The notes under the pieces were generated by a model that saw only the letters and a list, made by a program, of their open reading frames with translations, was not told the DNA's origin and made no database searches. 53,833 nucleotides of DNA from Anaerolineae bacterium (GTDB lineage Bacteria > Chloroflexota > Anaerolineae > Aggregatilineales > J027), in contig JAIOHL010000129.1 in the NCBI GenBank assembly GCA_019913005.1, positions 1 through 53,833 on the forward strand. The letters run 5' to 3'. This document shows, one piece after another, positions 8,102 through 16,997 of the stretch. Both the position numbers and the translations under genes were made by a program. The first letter of the stretch is position 1; every line of letters begins with the position of its first letter.

Positions 8102-9025
8102 ATGAGTGATCAAGATAATCAATCTTATGAATGGTCAATGCCCAACCCGGTTGATTTTGTGCCACAGCGGGTTGTTTCGCTTGTCCCCAGTCTGACCCTC
8201 TCGCTCTTTGATCTCAATTTGGGAGATCGGCTGGTCGGCATCACCGATTACTGCACCCGCCCCGCCGACCGTGTACAAAATATCCCAAAAGTAGGGGGTA
8301 CGAAAAACCCCGACCTCGCTAAAATTATGGCGCTTCAACCCGACCTTGTGTTGATGAATCAAGAAGAAAACCGCCGGGAAGATGCGGAAGCCTTGCAGCA
8401 GGCCGGAATTCCGCTATGGATTACTGAGCCACGCACCGTGCAAGACGCCATCAATGTACTATGGGAGCTTATGGACATCTTTGACGACGCCTCATATTCC
8501 GAGCGGGTGCGTATTATGGAAAAAACCCTAGATGTGGTGAAATTGGCAATGTCCAATCAACCACCCATCCGCACGTTTGTCCCCATTTGGCGTGACCCTT
8601 GGATGACCTTTAACCAAGATACCTATATGCACGATGTTCTACGCATTTTTGGTCTACAAAATGTTTTTGCCGAACGTGAGCGCCAATTTCCCCTTAAAGC
8701 CGATTTGGGTGAAACTGAACCGGATGACAGCCGTGCTGCTGGACGCGATACACGCTATCCCCGTATCAGCCTTGATGAAATTGTCGCCGCCCAACCCGAA
8801 CTTATCTTATTGCCCGATGAACCGTACTTATTTCAAGAAACGGATGCCGAGGAACTTTACCAACTTGATATTCCCGCCGCCCATCTAGGCCATATTTATT
8901 TGATAGATGGCTCACTGCTCAGTTGGCACGGCACCCGTTTTGCCTTCACCCTCACCGAACTGCCGCCAATGATTGAAGAAGTGCATGAGAAATTGGGCCA
9001 CACCCACGAGGATGAATCCGATTGA
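8102..9025 (+). CDS. Cytosolic BtuF-like helical-backbone metal/cobalamin receptor
   Basis: 307 residues from the ATG at 8102, chosen because GGGGAGGGG lies directly upstream; the frame extends further up without such a site. Two Rossmann-like lobes joined by a long helix are suggested by PQRVVSLVPSLTLSLFDL, GITDYC, KVGGTKNPDLAKIMALQPDLVL and, in lobe two, SLDEIVAAQPELILLPDEP. These match the BtuF/TroA-type periplasmic binding fold used for cobalamin or chelated iron. Unlike an ABC-transport receptor there is no signal peptide or lipobox, and no permease or ATPase gene is near. The stop overlaps the TTG start of the histidine kinase (TTGA), so the protein may act as an intracellular ligand sensor for that kinase. 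That role is inference. Confidence 0.8.
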   Translation: MSDQDNQSYEWSMPNPVDFVPQRVVSLVPSLTLSLFDLNLGDRLVGITDYCTRPADRVQNIPKVGGTKNPDLAKIMALQPDLVLMNQEENRREDAEALQQAGIPLWITEPRTVQDAINVLWELMDIFDDASYSERVRIMEKTLDVVKLAMSNQPPIRTFVPIWRDPWMTFNQDTYMHDVLRIFGLQNVFAERERQFPLKADLGETEPDDSRAAGRDTRYPRISLDEIVAAQPELILLPDEPYLFQETDAEELYQLDIPAAHLGHIYLIDGSLLSWHGTRFAFTLTELPPMIEEVHEKLGHTHEDESD

Positions 9026-10014
9026 TAGATAATCCAACACAGGCGCTTACCCTTTTGGACGAATTGGGCATCGCCGCGCTTGTTTGTGACAACAATGGAC
9101 GTATCAATAACGTCAATCACAGCGCCCAACTACTCTTTCACCCCATTCAGCCTGAGTTAAATGGGTGTCTGCTGATGGAGGTGGATGGCCTAAAATCACT
9201 GGCTGCGCTTGATTTTTCCGCGCCATTTTATGAGGGATCATTGTTTCAGGGTCTTTTTTGCCGCGTCCGCCTAAAACCAGTCAAGGCAGGCGGGATTGTC
9301 TATACTTTCGAAGATTTGACGGATTTTTACGCACATGACCAACTGCGTACCGATGTGTTATCAATGGTCGTACATGACCTCCGTGCGCCCATTTCAGCCA
9401 TCAAGAGTTTTGCCGAACTCGCTACCCAAGTTGGCCCAATTAACCCCCAACAGCAGGTCTTTATGGATCGGGTACAGTTAGCGGTTCGCAGCGCCAATCT
9501 GTTTCTAAATGATCTCCTCGACATGACATGGATTGATTCCGGCGCATCCTTAGATCGGCAGCCTATCAATATCGGTTATCTGGTACAGTCCACCGCTGAA
9601 AGCCTTGAAGAACGAGCCAAGTCCCATGAAGTCTCCCTGCATATCAGCATCAGTCCGGATTTACCAGTCGTTCAGGGGGAAGCCCATCGGTTGGAGCGAG
9701 TATTTACCAACCTTATCACCAACGCCATCAAATATTCGGGCAAAGGTAAATCGGTCTATGTAACGGCTTCGCGTGCCAGCAATTACGTTACGATTTCGGT
9801 TGCCGATAATGGGGTGGGTATCTCGCCCGACTATCTGCCCTTTATTTTTGATCGTTTTTATCGTGTCCCCGGCGAAGAACGCCGTAAAGAGGGTATGGGA
9901 CTTGGTCTTGCCATTGTCAAAGCCATTGTCGAAAAACACGGCGGGCATGTCGAGGTACAAAGTGAACTCGGCAAAGGCAGCACCTTTATGGTTGTCCTCC
10001 CTATCGAAGAATGA
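9022..10014 (+). CDS. Soluble PAS-type sensor histidine kinase
   Basis: 330 residues starting at TTG (TTGA overlap with the receptor gene). Residues 10-100 form a PAS-like domain (LDELGIAALVCDNNGRINNV). The HisKA domain follows with the phospho-accepting His118 in VVHDLRAPISAIKSFAEL. The ATPase domain has the N box (FTNLITNAIKYS), G1 (DNGVGIS), F box (FIFDRFYR) and G2 (GMGLGLAIVKAI). No membrane segment is present, so it senses a cytosolic cue. The partner regulator is not adjacent in the same direction. The nearest is the OmpR-type regulator at 10899-11594 on the other strand, and pairing with it is only a guess. Confidence 0.9.
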   Translation: MIDNPTQALTLLDELGIAALVCDNNGRINNVNHSAQLLFHPIQPELNGCLLMEVDGLKSLAALDFSAPFYEGSLFQGLFCRVRLKPVKAGGIVYTFEDLTDFYAHDQLRTDVLSMVVHDLRAPISAIKSFAELATQVGPINPQQQVFMDRVQLAVRSANLFLNDLLDMTWIDSGASLDRQPINIGYLVQSTAESLEERAKSHEVSLHISISPDLPVVQGEAHRLERVFTNLITNAIKYSGKGKSVYVTASRASNYVTISVADNGVGISPDYLPFIFDRFYRVPGEERRKEGMGLGLAIVKAIVEKHGGHVEVQSELGKGSTFMVVLPIEE

Positions 10015-10057
10015 ACCTTTGCTTTGTAGTGGCGACCTCTCAGACTCGCCCTAATCC

Positions 10058-10082
10058 CTAATTTCAGCGCGGCAGCTTTAGC
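10058..10082. repeat. Dispersed 25-bp intergenic repeat, copy 2
   Basis: 21 of 25 bases identical to 8022-8046, ungapped. It lies in the 174-bp spacer between the convergent histidine kinase and methyltransferase genes. Confidence 0.5.
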
Positions 10083-10123
10083 GAGATAATAGGCCAATCT
10101 TAAAAACTGGGGCAAAGAGGCTG

Positions 10124-10163
10124 CTCCCCCTCGCCACCTTGGAGAGGGGGTTGGGGAGTGAGG
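10124..10163. repeat. GC-rich palindromic repeat (CCCCCTC/GAGGGGG) with TTGGGGAGTGAGG tail
   Basis: CCCCCTC (10126-10132) and GAGGGGG (10144-10150) can pair around an 11-nt centre, followed by TTGGGGAGTGAGG. The layout is like the abundant intergenic palindromes of Chloroflexota and cyanobacteria and resembles 12395-12437. It sits between convergent genes and might also help end transcription. Confidence 0.5.
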
Positions 10164-10188
10164 TTAAATTGGCTTTGTTTTGGCACAA

Positions 10189-10899
10189 TCAAATTTTCCG
10201 ATACACCCCCACCAAATGTTCTGCCATCCCCAGCGGCGCAACCCGACTCCACCATACACTTAACCGAAACAGCACCGGATGAAACGCGAAATACGTCGGG
10301 TCTTGGATACTCCGCAGCATCGCCACTTCAAATCCGGTATTTTGTGCCAATCGGGTTAATTGCCGGCGTGTATTCGCCCGATACATCACTTGAAAGGTAT
10401 CGGCTTCTTCTCGCCCATACAGCTTAGGCACTAACCGATGCTGCAAAGGCCGCAGCAACTGATTGAGCATGGCTGCTGGACTGGTCGCGTTCGGCGTAAT
10501 AAACAAAAAATAACCGCCCGTCTTTAACACCCGCGCCGTTTCCTGAAAGGTATGTTCAGGGTCGGGCAGATGTTCCAACACCCAACTGCTCAAGACCATA
10601 TCCAGACAGCCATTTTCCAGCGGCAAATGGTCGGCGGTGGCAGCAAATCGTGGCAGATCGGGCAGACGGTGTTCCGCCAGTGATTGCCAATCGGGGTCTA
10701 ACCCAATCGGGCATGAAACCGCTGTACCGAGTTGCTCAAATACCCCGCCGCGTCCACACCCAACATCCAGCACCCGCATCCCCATTTGTAGATACTGGCG
10801 GATCAAAAACGCATAGACCTCGGTAGCGGGCTGCCAACCGGGGGTTAATTGGGCATAACGTTGGCGATAGGCATTCTGTTTTTCGAGTGTGAGCGACAT
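10189..10899 (-). CDS. Class I SAM-dependent methyltransferase
   Basis: 236 residues. The ATG at 10899 shares its A with the TGA of the response-regulator gene (TGATG), which supports this start over an in-frame one 11 codons upstream. The SAM-binding motif I is VLDVGCGRGGVFEQLG (about 44-59). Motif II/III segments follow as IGLDPD, FAATADHLPLENGCLDMVLSSWVLEHLPDP and ARVLKTGGYFLFITPN, a typical Methyltransf_11 layout. The substrate is unknown; similar proteins modify lipids, quinones or sugars. It is the last gene of the run lgt - response regulator - methyltransferase and is probably translationally coupled. Confidence 0.85.
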   Translation of the reverse strand: MSLTLEKQNAYRQRYAQLTPGWQPATEVYAFLIRQYLQMGMRVLDVGCGRGGVFEQLGTAVSCPIGLDPDWQSLAEHRLPDLPRFAATADHLPLENGCLDMVLSSWVLEHLPDPEHTFQETARVLKTGGYFLFITPNATSPAAMLNQLLRPLQHRLVPKLYGREEADTFQVMYRANTRRQLTRLAQNTGFEVAMLRSIQDPTYFAFHPVLFRLSVWWSRVAPLGMAEHLVGVYRKI

Positions 10900-11594
10900 C
10901 AGGGTTCTACCAACTTGTAGCCAATCCCCCACACGGTTTCGATGGGTGCATTGCTGCCCTCCAATTTATGCCGCAGATGGGCCACATGCACATCCACCGT
11001 CCGTGTTTCGCCATAAAAATCAAAGCCCCACACCAAATCCAATAATTTTTCGCGGCTGAGGACGATGCCTTTGTTTTCAACCAATGCCACCAGCAGGTCA
11101 AATTCTTTCGTCCGCAAATCCGCCAAACGATCTCCCACAGTGACCGTGCGTGAGGCCGGGTCTATCGTGACATTGCCGACATACATCTTTTGATTTGCCT
11201 GTTGCGGATTGCGCTGAATTGACCGTGGTTCCAGCCGCCGCAAAATCGCCTTGACCCGTGCCACCAATTCACGTGGATTAAAGGGCTTGGTCATATAATC
11301 ATCCGCGCCGAGTTCCAACCCCACGATTTTATCAATATCGTCATCCCGCGCCGTCAGCATCAAAATCGGCACATTCGATTCAGCCCGCAGTCGTTTGCAA
11401 ACTTCCCAGCCATCCAACCCCGGCAGCATCAAATCCAATACAACCAGCGTGGGGTTCTCATCTTGGGCCATCCTCAATCCGGTCAGCCCATCCCCCGCGC
11501 TAATGACCTGAAACCCCTCTTTTTTGAGGTACATGCTGGCAAGCTCAATGATATTTTGCTCGTCATCCACAATGAGAATGGTTTCTTCAGCCAT
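10899..11594 (-). CDS. OmpR/PhoB-family two-component response regulator
   Basis: 231 residues from the ATG at 11594; a GTG one codon earlier is an alternative. The receiver domain (1-120) has the acidic pair D10-D11, the phospho-acceptor D54 in VVLDLMLPGLDG, the conserved LTARDDD and the KPF motif. The C-terminal winged helix (about 140-231) ends with TVDVHVAHLRHKL and ETVWGIGYKL, which contact DNA. It overlaps the end of lgt by 8 bp and the methyltransferase start by 1 bp. No histidine kinase is next to it on this strand; the soluble kinase at 9022-10014 is the nearest candidate partner. Confidence 0.93.
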   Translation of the reverse strand: MAEETILIVDDEQNIIELASMYLKKEGFQVISAGDGLTGLRMAQDENPTLVVLDLMLPGLDGWEVCKRLRAESNVPILMLTARDDDIDKIVGLELGADDYMTKPFNPRELVARVKAILRRLEPRSIQRNPQQANQKMYVGNVTIDPASRTVTVGDRLADLRTKEFDLLVALVENKGIVLSREKLLDLVWGFDFYGETRTVDVHVAHLRHKLEGSNAPIETVWGIGYKLVEP

Positions 11595-12387
11595 CACCTA
11601 TGCCCTTTTTGAATTGTCGTCTATAAAACCATATCCCAAAGCCGATAACTATGCTAACCACCATTAGGCCTATGTCCAAAATCTGCCCTATTCGTAATCC
11701 CCCCGTTTTATCGGATGGATTGCCTGCTAGAAAGCCGAGCAAAAAGGGGATCAGGCTTATGCAAAATAAGACCCCCCATAACCGATACCCCGCCCATTGT
11801 TCATGCACCGTTAGCCATGTCACCCCAATTAGCACAATCAAGGTTGCCCCAATGCCGAAAATCTGGGTTTCGTATCGTAGGGTGACATCCCCCGCCAAAT
11901 CAATCAAGTGTCCGGTTAGCCAAGAGGGGACATCGGCCTGTGGATTTACTACCCTGCCGCATCCACAGCCTGCATGTCGGCACGCCCACCATCCCCCCAT
12001 GACCCCCAATGGTAGTGCCAGCGCCAGCCCATCACTAAATTCCCCAAACGGCACTTTTCGCAGTCGTGCCATTCCCCATGCTCCCACCAAGCCGCCGATG
12101 ATCCCGCTGTGCCATTCCACCCCGCCATACCACACATCTAGCCAATCTTCAGGGAAATAGCGGAAGTAGGCCCAATCCATCAGTACATACACCACCCGCG
12201 CCACGATTAACCCACTGACCAGAGCCGCCAATGCTAGGTCCAACCATGCGCCGATGCGCCGGGATGGGGTAGGGTGCTGCACCGCTGACCAAGCAATCGC
12301 CACCAGCGCTGCCAATATCCCAATGCTAAATTGGAGTCCAAAAAATTGGGCAATCGTTAGCTCTGGCACACATAGCCTTTCTGTCAA
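11587..12387 (-). CDS. lgt: Divergent prolipoprotein diacylglyceryl transferase (Lgt family)
   Basis: 266 residues from a TTG at 12387, preceded by AGAGGGG seven bases upstream; a GTG at 12411 lies inside a palindromic repeat and is less likely. About seven membrane segments are visible. The core VARVVYVLMDW...YGGVEWHSGIIGG resembles the Lgt region around the catalytic histidine (normally a HGG block, here HSG), and a later GCGCGRVVNP corresponds to the second conserved block. Lgt moves diacylglyceryl from phosphatidylglycerol to the lipobox cysteine of prolipoproteins. The changed motif makes function likely but not certain. It precedes the response regulator with an 8-bp overlap. Confidence 0.65.
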   Translation of the reverse strand: MTERLCVPELTIAQFFGLQFSIGILAALVAIAWSAVQHPTPSRRIGAWLDLALAALVSGLIVARVVYVLMDWAYFRYFPEDWLDVWYGGVEWHSGIIGGLVGAWGMARLRKVPFGEFSDGLALALPLGVMGGWWACRHAGCGCGRVVNPQADVPSWLTGHLIDLAGDVTLRYETQIFGIGATLIVLIGVTWLTVHEQWAGYRLWGVLFCISLIPFLLGFLAGNPSDKTGGLRIGQILDIGLMVVSIVIGFGIWFYRRQFKKGIGDG

Positions 12388-12394
12388 TGCGTTT

Positions 12395-12437
12395 CCCCTC
12401 TCTCTCTCCACTCAGTGGGGAGGGGCTAGGGGTGGGG
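12395..12437. repeat. GC-rich palindromic repeat upstream of lgt
   Basis: CCCCTCTCTCTCTCCAC, TCA, then GTGGGGAGGGG form an imperfect hairpin, followed by CTAGGGGTGGGG. It is the same general type as 10124-10163 and overlaps the leader of lgt. Confidence 0.5.
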
Positions 12438-12548
12438 ATGTAGCACAAATTTCAATTCTTTACGGACACTTATGGTGCTTATCCATAATCAATGACACCA
12501 CTTGACAAACGCATACCGTTTCGCACTGACTGGTTGTACCTATGTTCA

Positions 12549-13181
12549 TTACTCACTATCAAACACCCGTGCAATTTCATCATCTAACCGATCACTCGTC
12601 AATTGCCCGATCAAATAGGCCCGCACTATACCCGTTTCATCAATTAAAAATGTTAACGGCAGCGCAAACACCCCCATCGCATAATGATAGGCAAGGCCGC
12701 TATCAAGCCCGATCAGCACCGTCAGCCCATATTCATCCACGAATTTCTGCACATCTTCCCGCGTCTGCCCATTATCCGGGTCGGTCACCGCAATTACCCG
12801 CACGCCGTTTTCGCCCTGTTCCTCGCTAAAACGTTGCAATTCCGGCATTTCCTCGATACATGGCACACACCACGACGCCCAAAAATTCAACACTATCCGC
12901 TGCCCCACATAATCCTGCACGTTAAAGGACTCCCCCTCTAGTGTCGTCAATTCCAGTGCTGGAGCGGGGTGCCCAATAATTGAGGGTTGCGCGGTGGCGG
13001 TTGGCGGGGTGGGTGGGACAAAGGTTTGTGGCAGGGGCGTGGCGCGGTCAGAAATGGGATTTTGGCTTATTGGCGGGCTGTCATCATCGCTGGCAATCAT
13101 CAATACCATGCCGATAATGCCGATAATAGGCAGAATCAGCAGCACCATCCATGCTCGAAAAAATGAATGTCCGGTTTCCAT
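12549..13181 (-). CDS. Membrane-anchored TlpA/ResA-type thioredoxin
   Basis: 210 residues. One N-terminal membrane segment (11-30) anchors the protein, followed by a Pro/Thr-rich spacer (50-66) and a thioredoxin domain. The redox motif is WASWCVPC (C105, C108), and the cis-Pro region is MGVFALPLTFLID. This extracytoplasmic thioredoxin type reduces disulfides, for example during cytochrome c maturation; no cytochrome gene is near. It starts 17 bp after the beta-propeller gene at 13199-14617, so the two are probably co-transcribed. Confidence 0.9.
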   Translation of the reverse strand: METGHSFFRAWMVLLILPIIGIIGMVLMIASDDDSPPISQNPISDRATPLPQTFVPPTPPTATAQPSIIGHPAPALELTTLEGESFNVQDYVGQRIVLNFWASWCVPCIEEMPELQRFSEEQGENGVRVIAVTDPDNGQTREDVQKFVDEYGLTVLIGLDSGLAYHYAMGVFALPLTFLIDETGIVRAYLIGQLTSDRLDDEIARVFDSE

Positions 13182-13198
13182 CTTCTAATTTCCAAACC

Positions 13199-14617
13199 CT
13201 ATGGCAAAAAGCGCGGCAAGAAGCCATCCGCCACGACTTGTTGTGATTCACCCGTCGTGACATTCACCATCCAAATTTCCGTCGGGTCTTGGCGCGTTTC
13301 CAGATTATAGCGTTGGTACAGCAGCAAATGACCATCCTTGCTCCAATTGATTGACCCATGACTGTATGCCGCTTCCACCACGAGAGGGGTCTCCGCAAAG
13401 GTGGTCATATCTAGCAAATACAATTGTCCACCCTGCGTATAGCGGTTGTCCAGATAGCGCCGCACCACCGCTAACCGTTTATTATCAGGAGCAAACGCCG
13501 CCTGCAAATCATCAACAGGGTTATTCGATTCCCCGCTGATCGAAATTTCGGTTTGATTGGTGAGGTCATTAAGATTAAGCATAGCGAGATGTGAATAATA
13601 GGTGGTCGCCGCCGCGCCATACGCCAATTTGGAATAGGCGAACCACCCCCCATCCGGCGAAAACACCCCGGGTACGCCCTGTGGAGTTGAAACAAACGCC
13701 GATTGTCCCGTCGCAAACTCGTACAACAATATCCCCGGCGGATTCGCCGTCGCCAGCACAATCGCTACCCATTTGCCATCCGGTGACCATTTTGGCGCGT
13801 ATCCAACCAGCGTTTCATCATCAATCAATAGGCGCGATTGCCCTGTGTTGACATCCGCGACCCATGCCCGTTTTGCGGTGGCGGGGTTGAGTCCGGCGGC
13901 TAATTCCTGCCGTGTATAGGCCACCACTTGATTATCTGGCCCCCACGCCGGGTCATAACACGTCGCCTGCCCTTCCGCACAGTTGGTTAATTGAATGTGT
14001 TCGCGGGTTTTTAAATTCAGCGCCCAGATGTCGGACGCTGTATCGGTTCGTTCCACTGTATAGGTCACCCATGTTCCGTCGGGGCTGATCGCAAAATCTA
14101 CCACCCCGCCTGCTTCATCGGTTAACTGCTCGGTGCGGCCTGTCTGCAAATCATAAAATTGTAGATTGCGGATAGGCTTGGTAAATGGCCCTAAATAGAG
14201 CATTTGGGGGAGGTGGATGGTGAAATTAAATTGAAAATCCTGAGCCAGTGTCTTGTTTTTATCGCTTTCCGCCCCGGCCTTTACTTGTACGGTATATTTT
14301 TGGCCCGGATTTAAAGGGGCATCAGGTCGAAAAACCAATTCTTGGCGATTGACCCATTCCAAACGGCCTTCAATGGTCGGGGTGATGCCAAAACGCTCTT
14401 CAACGGATTGCGCCACCATCGGCCTGTCAAATTCTAATCGGATAACGGTATCGGCTGATGTGAGGCCATTGGGGGTATGATGGATGACCTGCACGCCTGT
14501 GGTATCACCCAATAAAATCAGTACCGCGATAACGACTAGCAACACCCCCATTGTGCCTAATATAATGGCATCAAATCGGTCAGGCCGTTTAATGATTTTC
14601 GAGAAAAGGTTGTTCAT
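13199..14617 (-). CDS. Membrane-anchored Ig-like plus TolB-type beta-propeller protein
   Basis: 472 residues from the ATG at 14617 (GGGTGA just upstream; an ATG three codons earlier is possible). There is one N-terminal membrane segment (about 18-38), then an SbsA-type Ig-like domain (about 45-140: LEFDRPM, RQELVFRPDAPLNPG, YTVQVKAG). The rest is a beta-propeller of PD40/TolB-type repeats: DFAISPDGTWVTYTVER, YAPKWSPDGKWVAIVL, GVFSPDGGWFAYSK. Such proteins are usually extracytoplasmic and bind partners or glycans. No catalytic residues are recognised. It comes just before the TlpA-like gene. Confidence 0.8.
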   Translation of the reverse strand: MNNLFSKIIKRPDRFDAIILGTMGVLLVVIAVLILLGDTTGVQVIHHTPNGLTSADTVIRLEFDRPMVAQSVEERFGITPTIEGRLEWVNRQELVFRPDAPLNPGQKYTVQVKAGAESDKNKTLAQDFQFNFTIHLPQMLYLGPFTKPIRNLQFYDLQTGRTEQLTDEAGGVVDFAISPDGTWVTYTVERTDTASDIWALNLKTREHIQLTNCAEGQATCYDPAWGPDNQVVAYTRQELAAGLNPATAKRAWVADVNTGQSRLLIDDETLVGYAPKWSPDGKWVAIVLATANPPGILLYEFATGQSAFVSTPQGVPGVFSPDGGWFAYSKLAYGAAATTYYSHLAMLNLNDLTNQTEISISGESNNPVDDLQAAFAPDNKRLAVVRRYLDNRYTQGGQLYLLDMTTFAETPLVVEAAYSHGSINWSKDGHLLLYQRYNLETRQDPTEIWMVNVTTGESQQVVADGFLPRFLP

Positions 14618-14696
14618 GTCACCCATTCTAGCGCACGCCGAACCATGCGGAAGATACGCCTACCTGCCGCCTGACTGACCAATTATGATTTGCGGC

Positions 14697-15659
14697 TTAA
14701 TCTAAATCTGAAACAGCGATGATTTCAAACATCATATCCTCGCCCCCATAAGCGATATGCGTTCCGGCAGGACTCCACGCGACAGTCAAAGGTCTAGTTG
14801 TGGTTTCGATGATATGCAGGGTTTCGCCCGTAGTGGTATCCCAAATCCGAATGGTGTTGTCATCGCTCGTGCTGGCAAGCATTGTACCGTCAGGACTCCA
14901 ATCAATCTCGCCAGTATAGTCTTCATGACCTATGAATCTGTTTATCAATTCACCTGTCGTAACATCCCAAGTGCGGATTCTGTAATTATTAGCCCCTGCG
15001 ACTTGACTTCCATCAGGACTCCATCGAACTGAAACCATTTCGTCTCCTTCACCAAACATCTCTTGAGCTTTGGCTAAGTTTGGATTCCAGATTTGAATCT
15101 GATTGCTACCAGCAGTGGCGATTAGGTCGCTAGTTGGACTCCAATCCACATAATACATATCCACGACAGATTGCATTTTAAGCAACCTTTCGCCTGTTTT
15201 TCCATCTAATATCCAAAAGTTATTTGGAGAACCGGCAAACCACACGACAGCCAGTTTGCTACTATCGGGACTCCAAGCTGCTGACACAGCATAACCATCT
15301 TTGTCAACATCAGGAGTCAGTAAAAGCTCACCTGTGTTGATATCCCAAATATACAAGGTACCATCCCCACCACTTGCTAATTTATTTCCGTCGGGACTCC
15401 ATGCCGCCGAAACTGCAAATTCTGTATCTGGTTCTTTCAATGTAAGTAGAGGCTGTTGTCCGGTAGCATCCCAGATTTGAACAGCCCCATTCAAATTAGC
15501 CGTTGCCAGTCTGGTACTATCAGGACTCCATGCAACAGCCCGTATCCAATTGAGTGGCGGTTCTGGGGTTTGGGCAATAGCCAGATTTTGATGGGATGCC
15601 CCGATTATCAGAGCAAAAACCATCAGCATAAGCAGATTAGATAGGCGAGATTTGGACAT
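14697..15659 (-). CDS. Secreted seven-bladed WD40-type beta-propeller protein
   Basis: 320 residues from the ATG at 15659, which has an excellent ribosome site (AGGAGGG, 6-nt spacing). The frame continues upstream through mutY, but that part is antisense-like noise. A signal peptide is clear (LLMLMVFALIIGASH, cleavage after about residue 30). Seven WD-like blades follow, each with a W-S-P-D-G/S start and most with an I-W-D end (for example AWSPDSTRLATA, DWSPDGTMLAST, NTIRIWD). Repeated blades usually make a protein-binding surface outside the cell. It ends 79 bp before the start of the next beta-propeller gene; mutY lies 22 bp upstream. Confidence 0.88.
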   Translation of the reverse strand: MSKSRLSNLLMLMVFALIIGASHQNLAIAQTPEPPLNWIRAVAWSPDSTRLATANLNGAVQIWDATGQQPLLTLKEPDTEFAVSAAWSPDGNKLASGGDGTLYIWDINTGELLLTPDVDKDGYAVSAAWSPDSSKLAVVWFAGSPNNFWILDGKTGERLLKMQSVVDMYYVDWSPTSDLIATAGSNQIQIWNPNLAKAQEMFGEGDEMVSVRWSPDGSQVAGANNYRIRTWDVTTGELINRFIGHEDYTGEIDWSPDGTMLASTSDDNTIRIWDTTTGETLHIIETTTRPLTVAWSPAGTHIAYGGEDMMFEIIAVSDLD

Positions 15660-15681
15660 TTTTGCCCTCCTAGCTTGGGAT

Positions 15682-16806
15682 TCATAACAATCTACGCGGA
15701 CGTTCGTTAAGTTCCTCAATAATCTTGCGATCCGCCTTAGAAAACGCGAACTCGGATAATCGTTCCTCCCTGACCCAGCGAAAATCGGCACATTCATGGC
15801 AGGTTGGGTTGGCGCTGGTCGGTGCAAGCACACATTCAAAGGCAAATAGGGTGATTTTGAAATGGGTATAGGCGTGCTGCACTTTGACAAAAAACTCACC
15901 GACCTCGACTGTAATACCCAATTCCTCATGCAGTTCCCGCGCCAAACATGCCTCCAATGTTTCCCCACTTTCGACTTTGCCACCGGGGAATTCCCACAAC
16001 CCACCCAACAAATCCTTATCGCGCCGCTTGGCAATCAATAGTTCCCGATTGGCGTTGCGAATCAATCCGCATGTCACATCATAATGGGGCGTTTTGGCTT
16101 TGGGGGCTTTGACCGGACGCTCATTTTGTGTGCCATTCGCTCGTGCCAAGCAATATTTTGCTACCGGACAATGTTCACAATCGGGATTACGCGGTTTACA
16201 AATCGTCCGCCCTAACTCCATCAAGGCTTGATTGTAATTGCCCGCTTGCCCGGTTGGGACACCCGCCATCAATTGTTCGGCCATTGCCCAATATTGGGCG
16301 ATAATCGCAGGTCGGGTCACATCTTCGCCATTATCAAATAGGCGACTGAACACTCGAATTACATTGCCATCCAACACGGGGACATGCTCATCAAAGGCGA
16401 TGCTGGCAATCGCTCCAGCGGTATAGCGACCAATACCCTTTAGGGTATGTAATTGGGCGGCGGTTTGGGGGAGTTCCCCATTCATTTCTTGTACGATTTG
16501 TTGGGCGGCGGCCTGTAAATTTCGGGCGCGGCTGTAATAGCCCAAGCCCTCCCATTGTTTGAGTAAATCATCTTGGGGGGCATCGGCAAGCGCGGCAATC
16601 GTGGGAAACTTTGCCAAAAATCGTTCGTAATAGGGGATAACAGTGGTGACTTGGGTTTGTTGCAGCATGATTTCCGAAAGCCAGATGTGATAGGGATTAC
16701 GGGTTTGTCGCCACGGCAGGTCGGCGGCGTGCTGTTCATACCATGTCAGCAGGGGTAAAATAAAATCACCCGATAAATTCTCAAAAGTGGGTGTTGCTGA
16801 AGGCAT
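15682..16806 (-). CDS. mutY: A/G-specific adenine DNA glycosylase
   Basis: 374 residues from the ATG at 16806 (GAGGA upstream). The enzyme removes adenine mispaired with 8-oxoguanine. The catalytic Glu45 lies in LSEIMLQQTQV. The helix-hairpin-helix is LKGIGRYTAGAIAS and the catalytic Asp146 is in VPVLDGNVIRV. The [4Fe-4S] ligands are C203, C210, C213 and C219 (C-x6-C-x2-C-x5-C). The C-terminal NUDIX-like domain that reads 8-oxoG has WEFPGGKVESGET and ARELHEELGI; the Nudix box looks intact (G-x5-E-x7-REL-x-EE), whereas MutY C-terminal domains usually lack the full box. It is transcribed away from ftsK. Confidence 0.96.
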   Translation of the reverse strand: MPSATPTFENLSGDFILPLLTWYEQHAADLPWRQTRNPYHIWLSEIMLQQTQVTTVIPYYERFLAKFPTIAALADAPQDDLLKQWEGLGYYSRARNLQAAAQQIVQEMNGELPQTAAQLHTLKGIGRYTAGAIASIAFDEHVPVLDGNVIRVFSRLFDNGEDVTRPAIIAQYWAMAEQLMAGVPTGQAGNYNQALMELGRTICKPRNPDCEHCPVAKYCLARANGTQNERPVKAPKAKTPHYDVTCGLIRNANRELLIAKRRDKDLLGGLWEFPGGKVESGETLEACLARELHEELGITVEVGEFFVKVQHAYTHFKITLFAFECVLAPTSANPTCHECADFRWVREERLSEFAFSKADRKIIEELNERPRRLL

Positions 16807-16997
16807 CCGTGATTTCCTCTAAGAACCGCACCAGCATGGGATTCTCTTATTTGTTAGAACTGCAAATGAATCGCATGTGCGAATTTGATTGTATGGTAAA
16901 ATTGAGGATGAGGGGTGATATTTATCCAATATTTAGTATTTTTTCAAGCACACTCCTTATTTTCCCTACCGTTGAACAAGTGACGCAGGTTGTAACA

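Noticed and set aside
15660-16034. Upstream extension of the WD40 protein frame into mutY
   Set aside because: The ATG at 15659 has an ideal ribosome site and signal peptide; the extension lies inside mutY in another frame.
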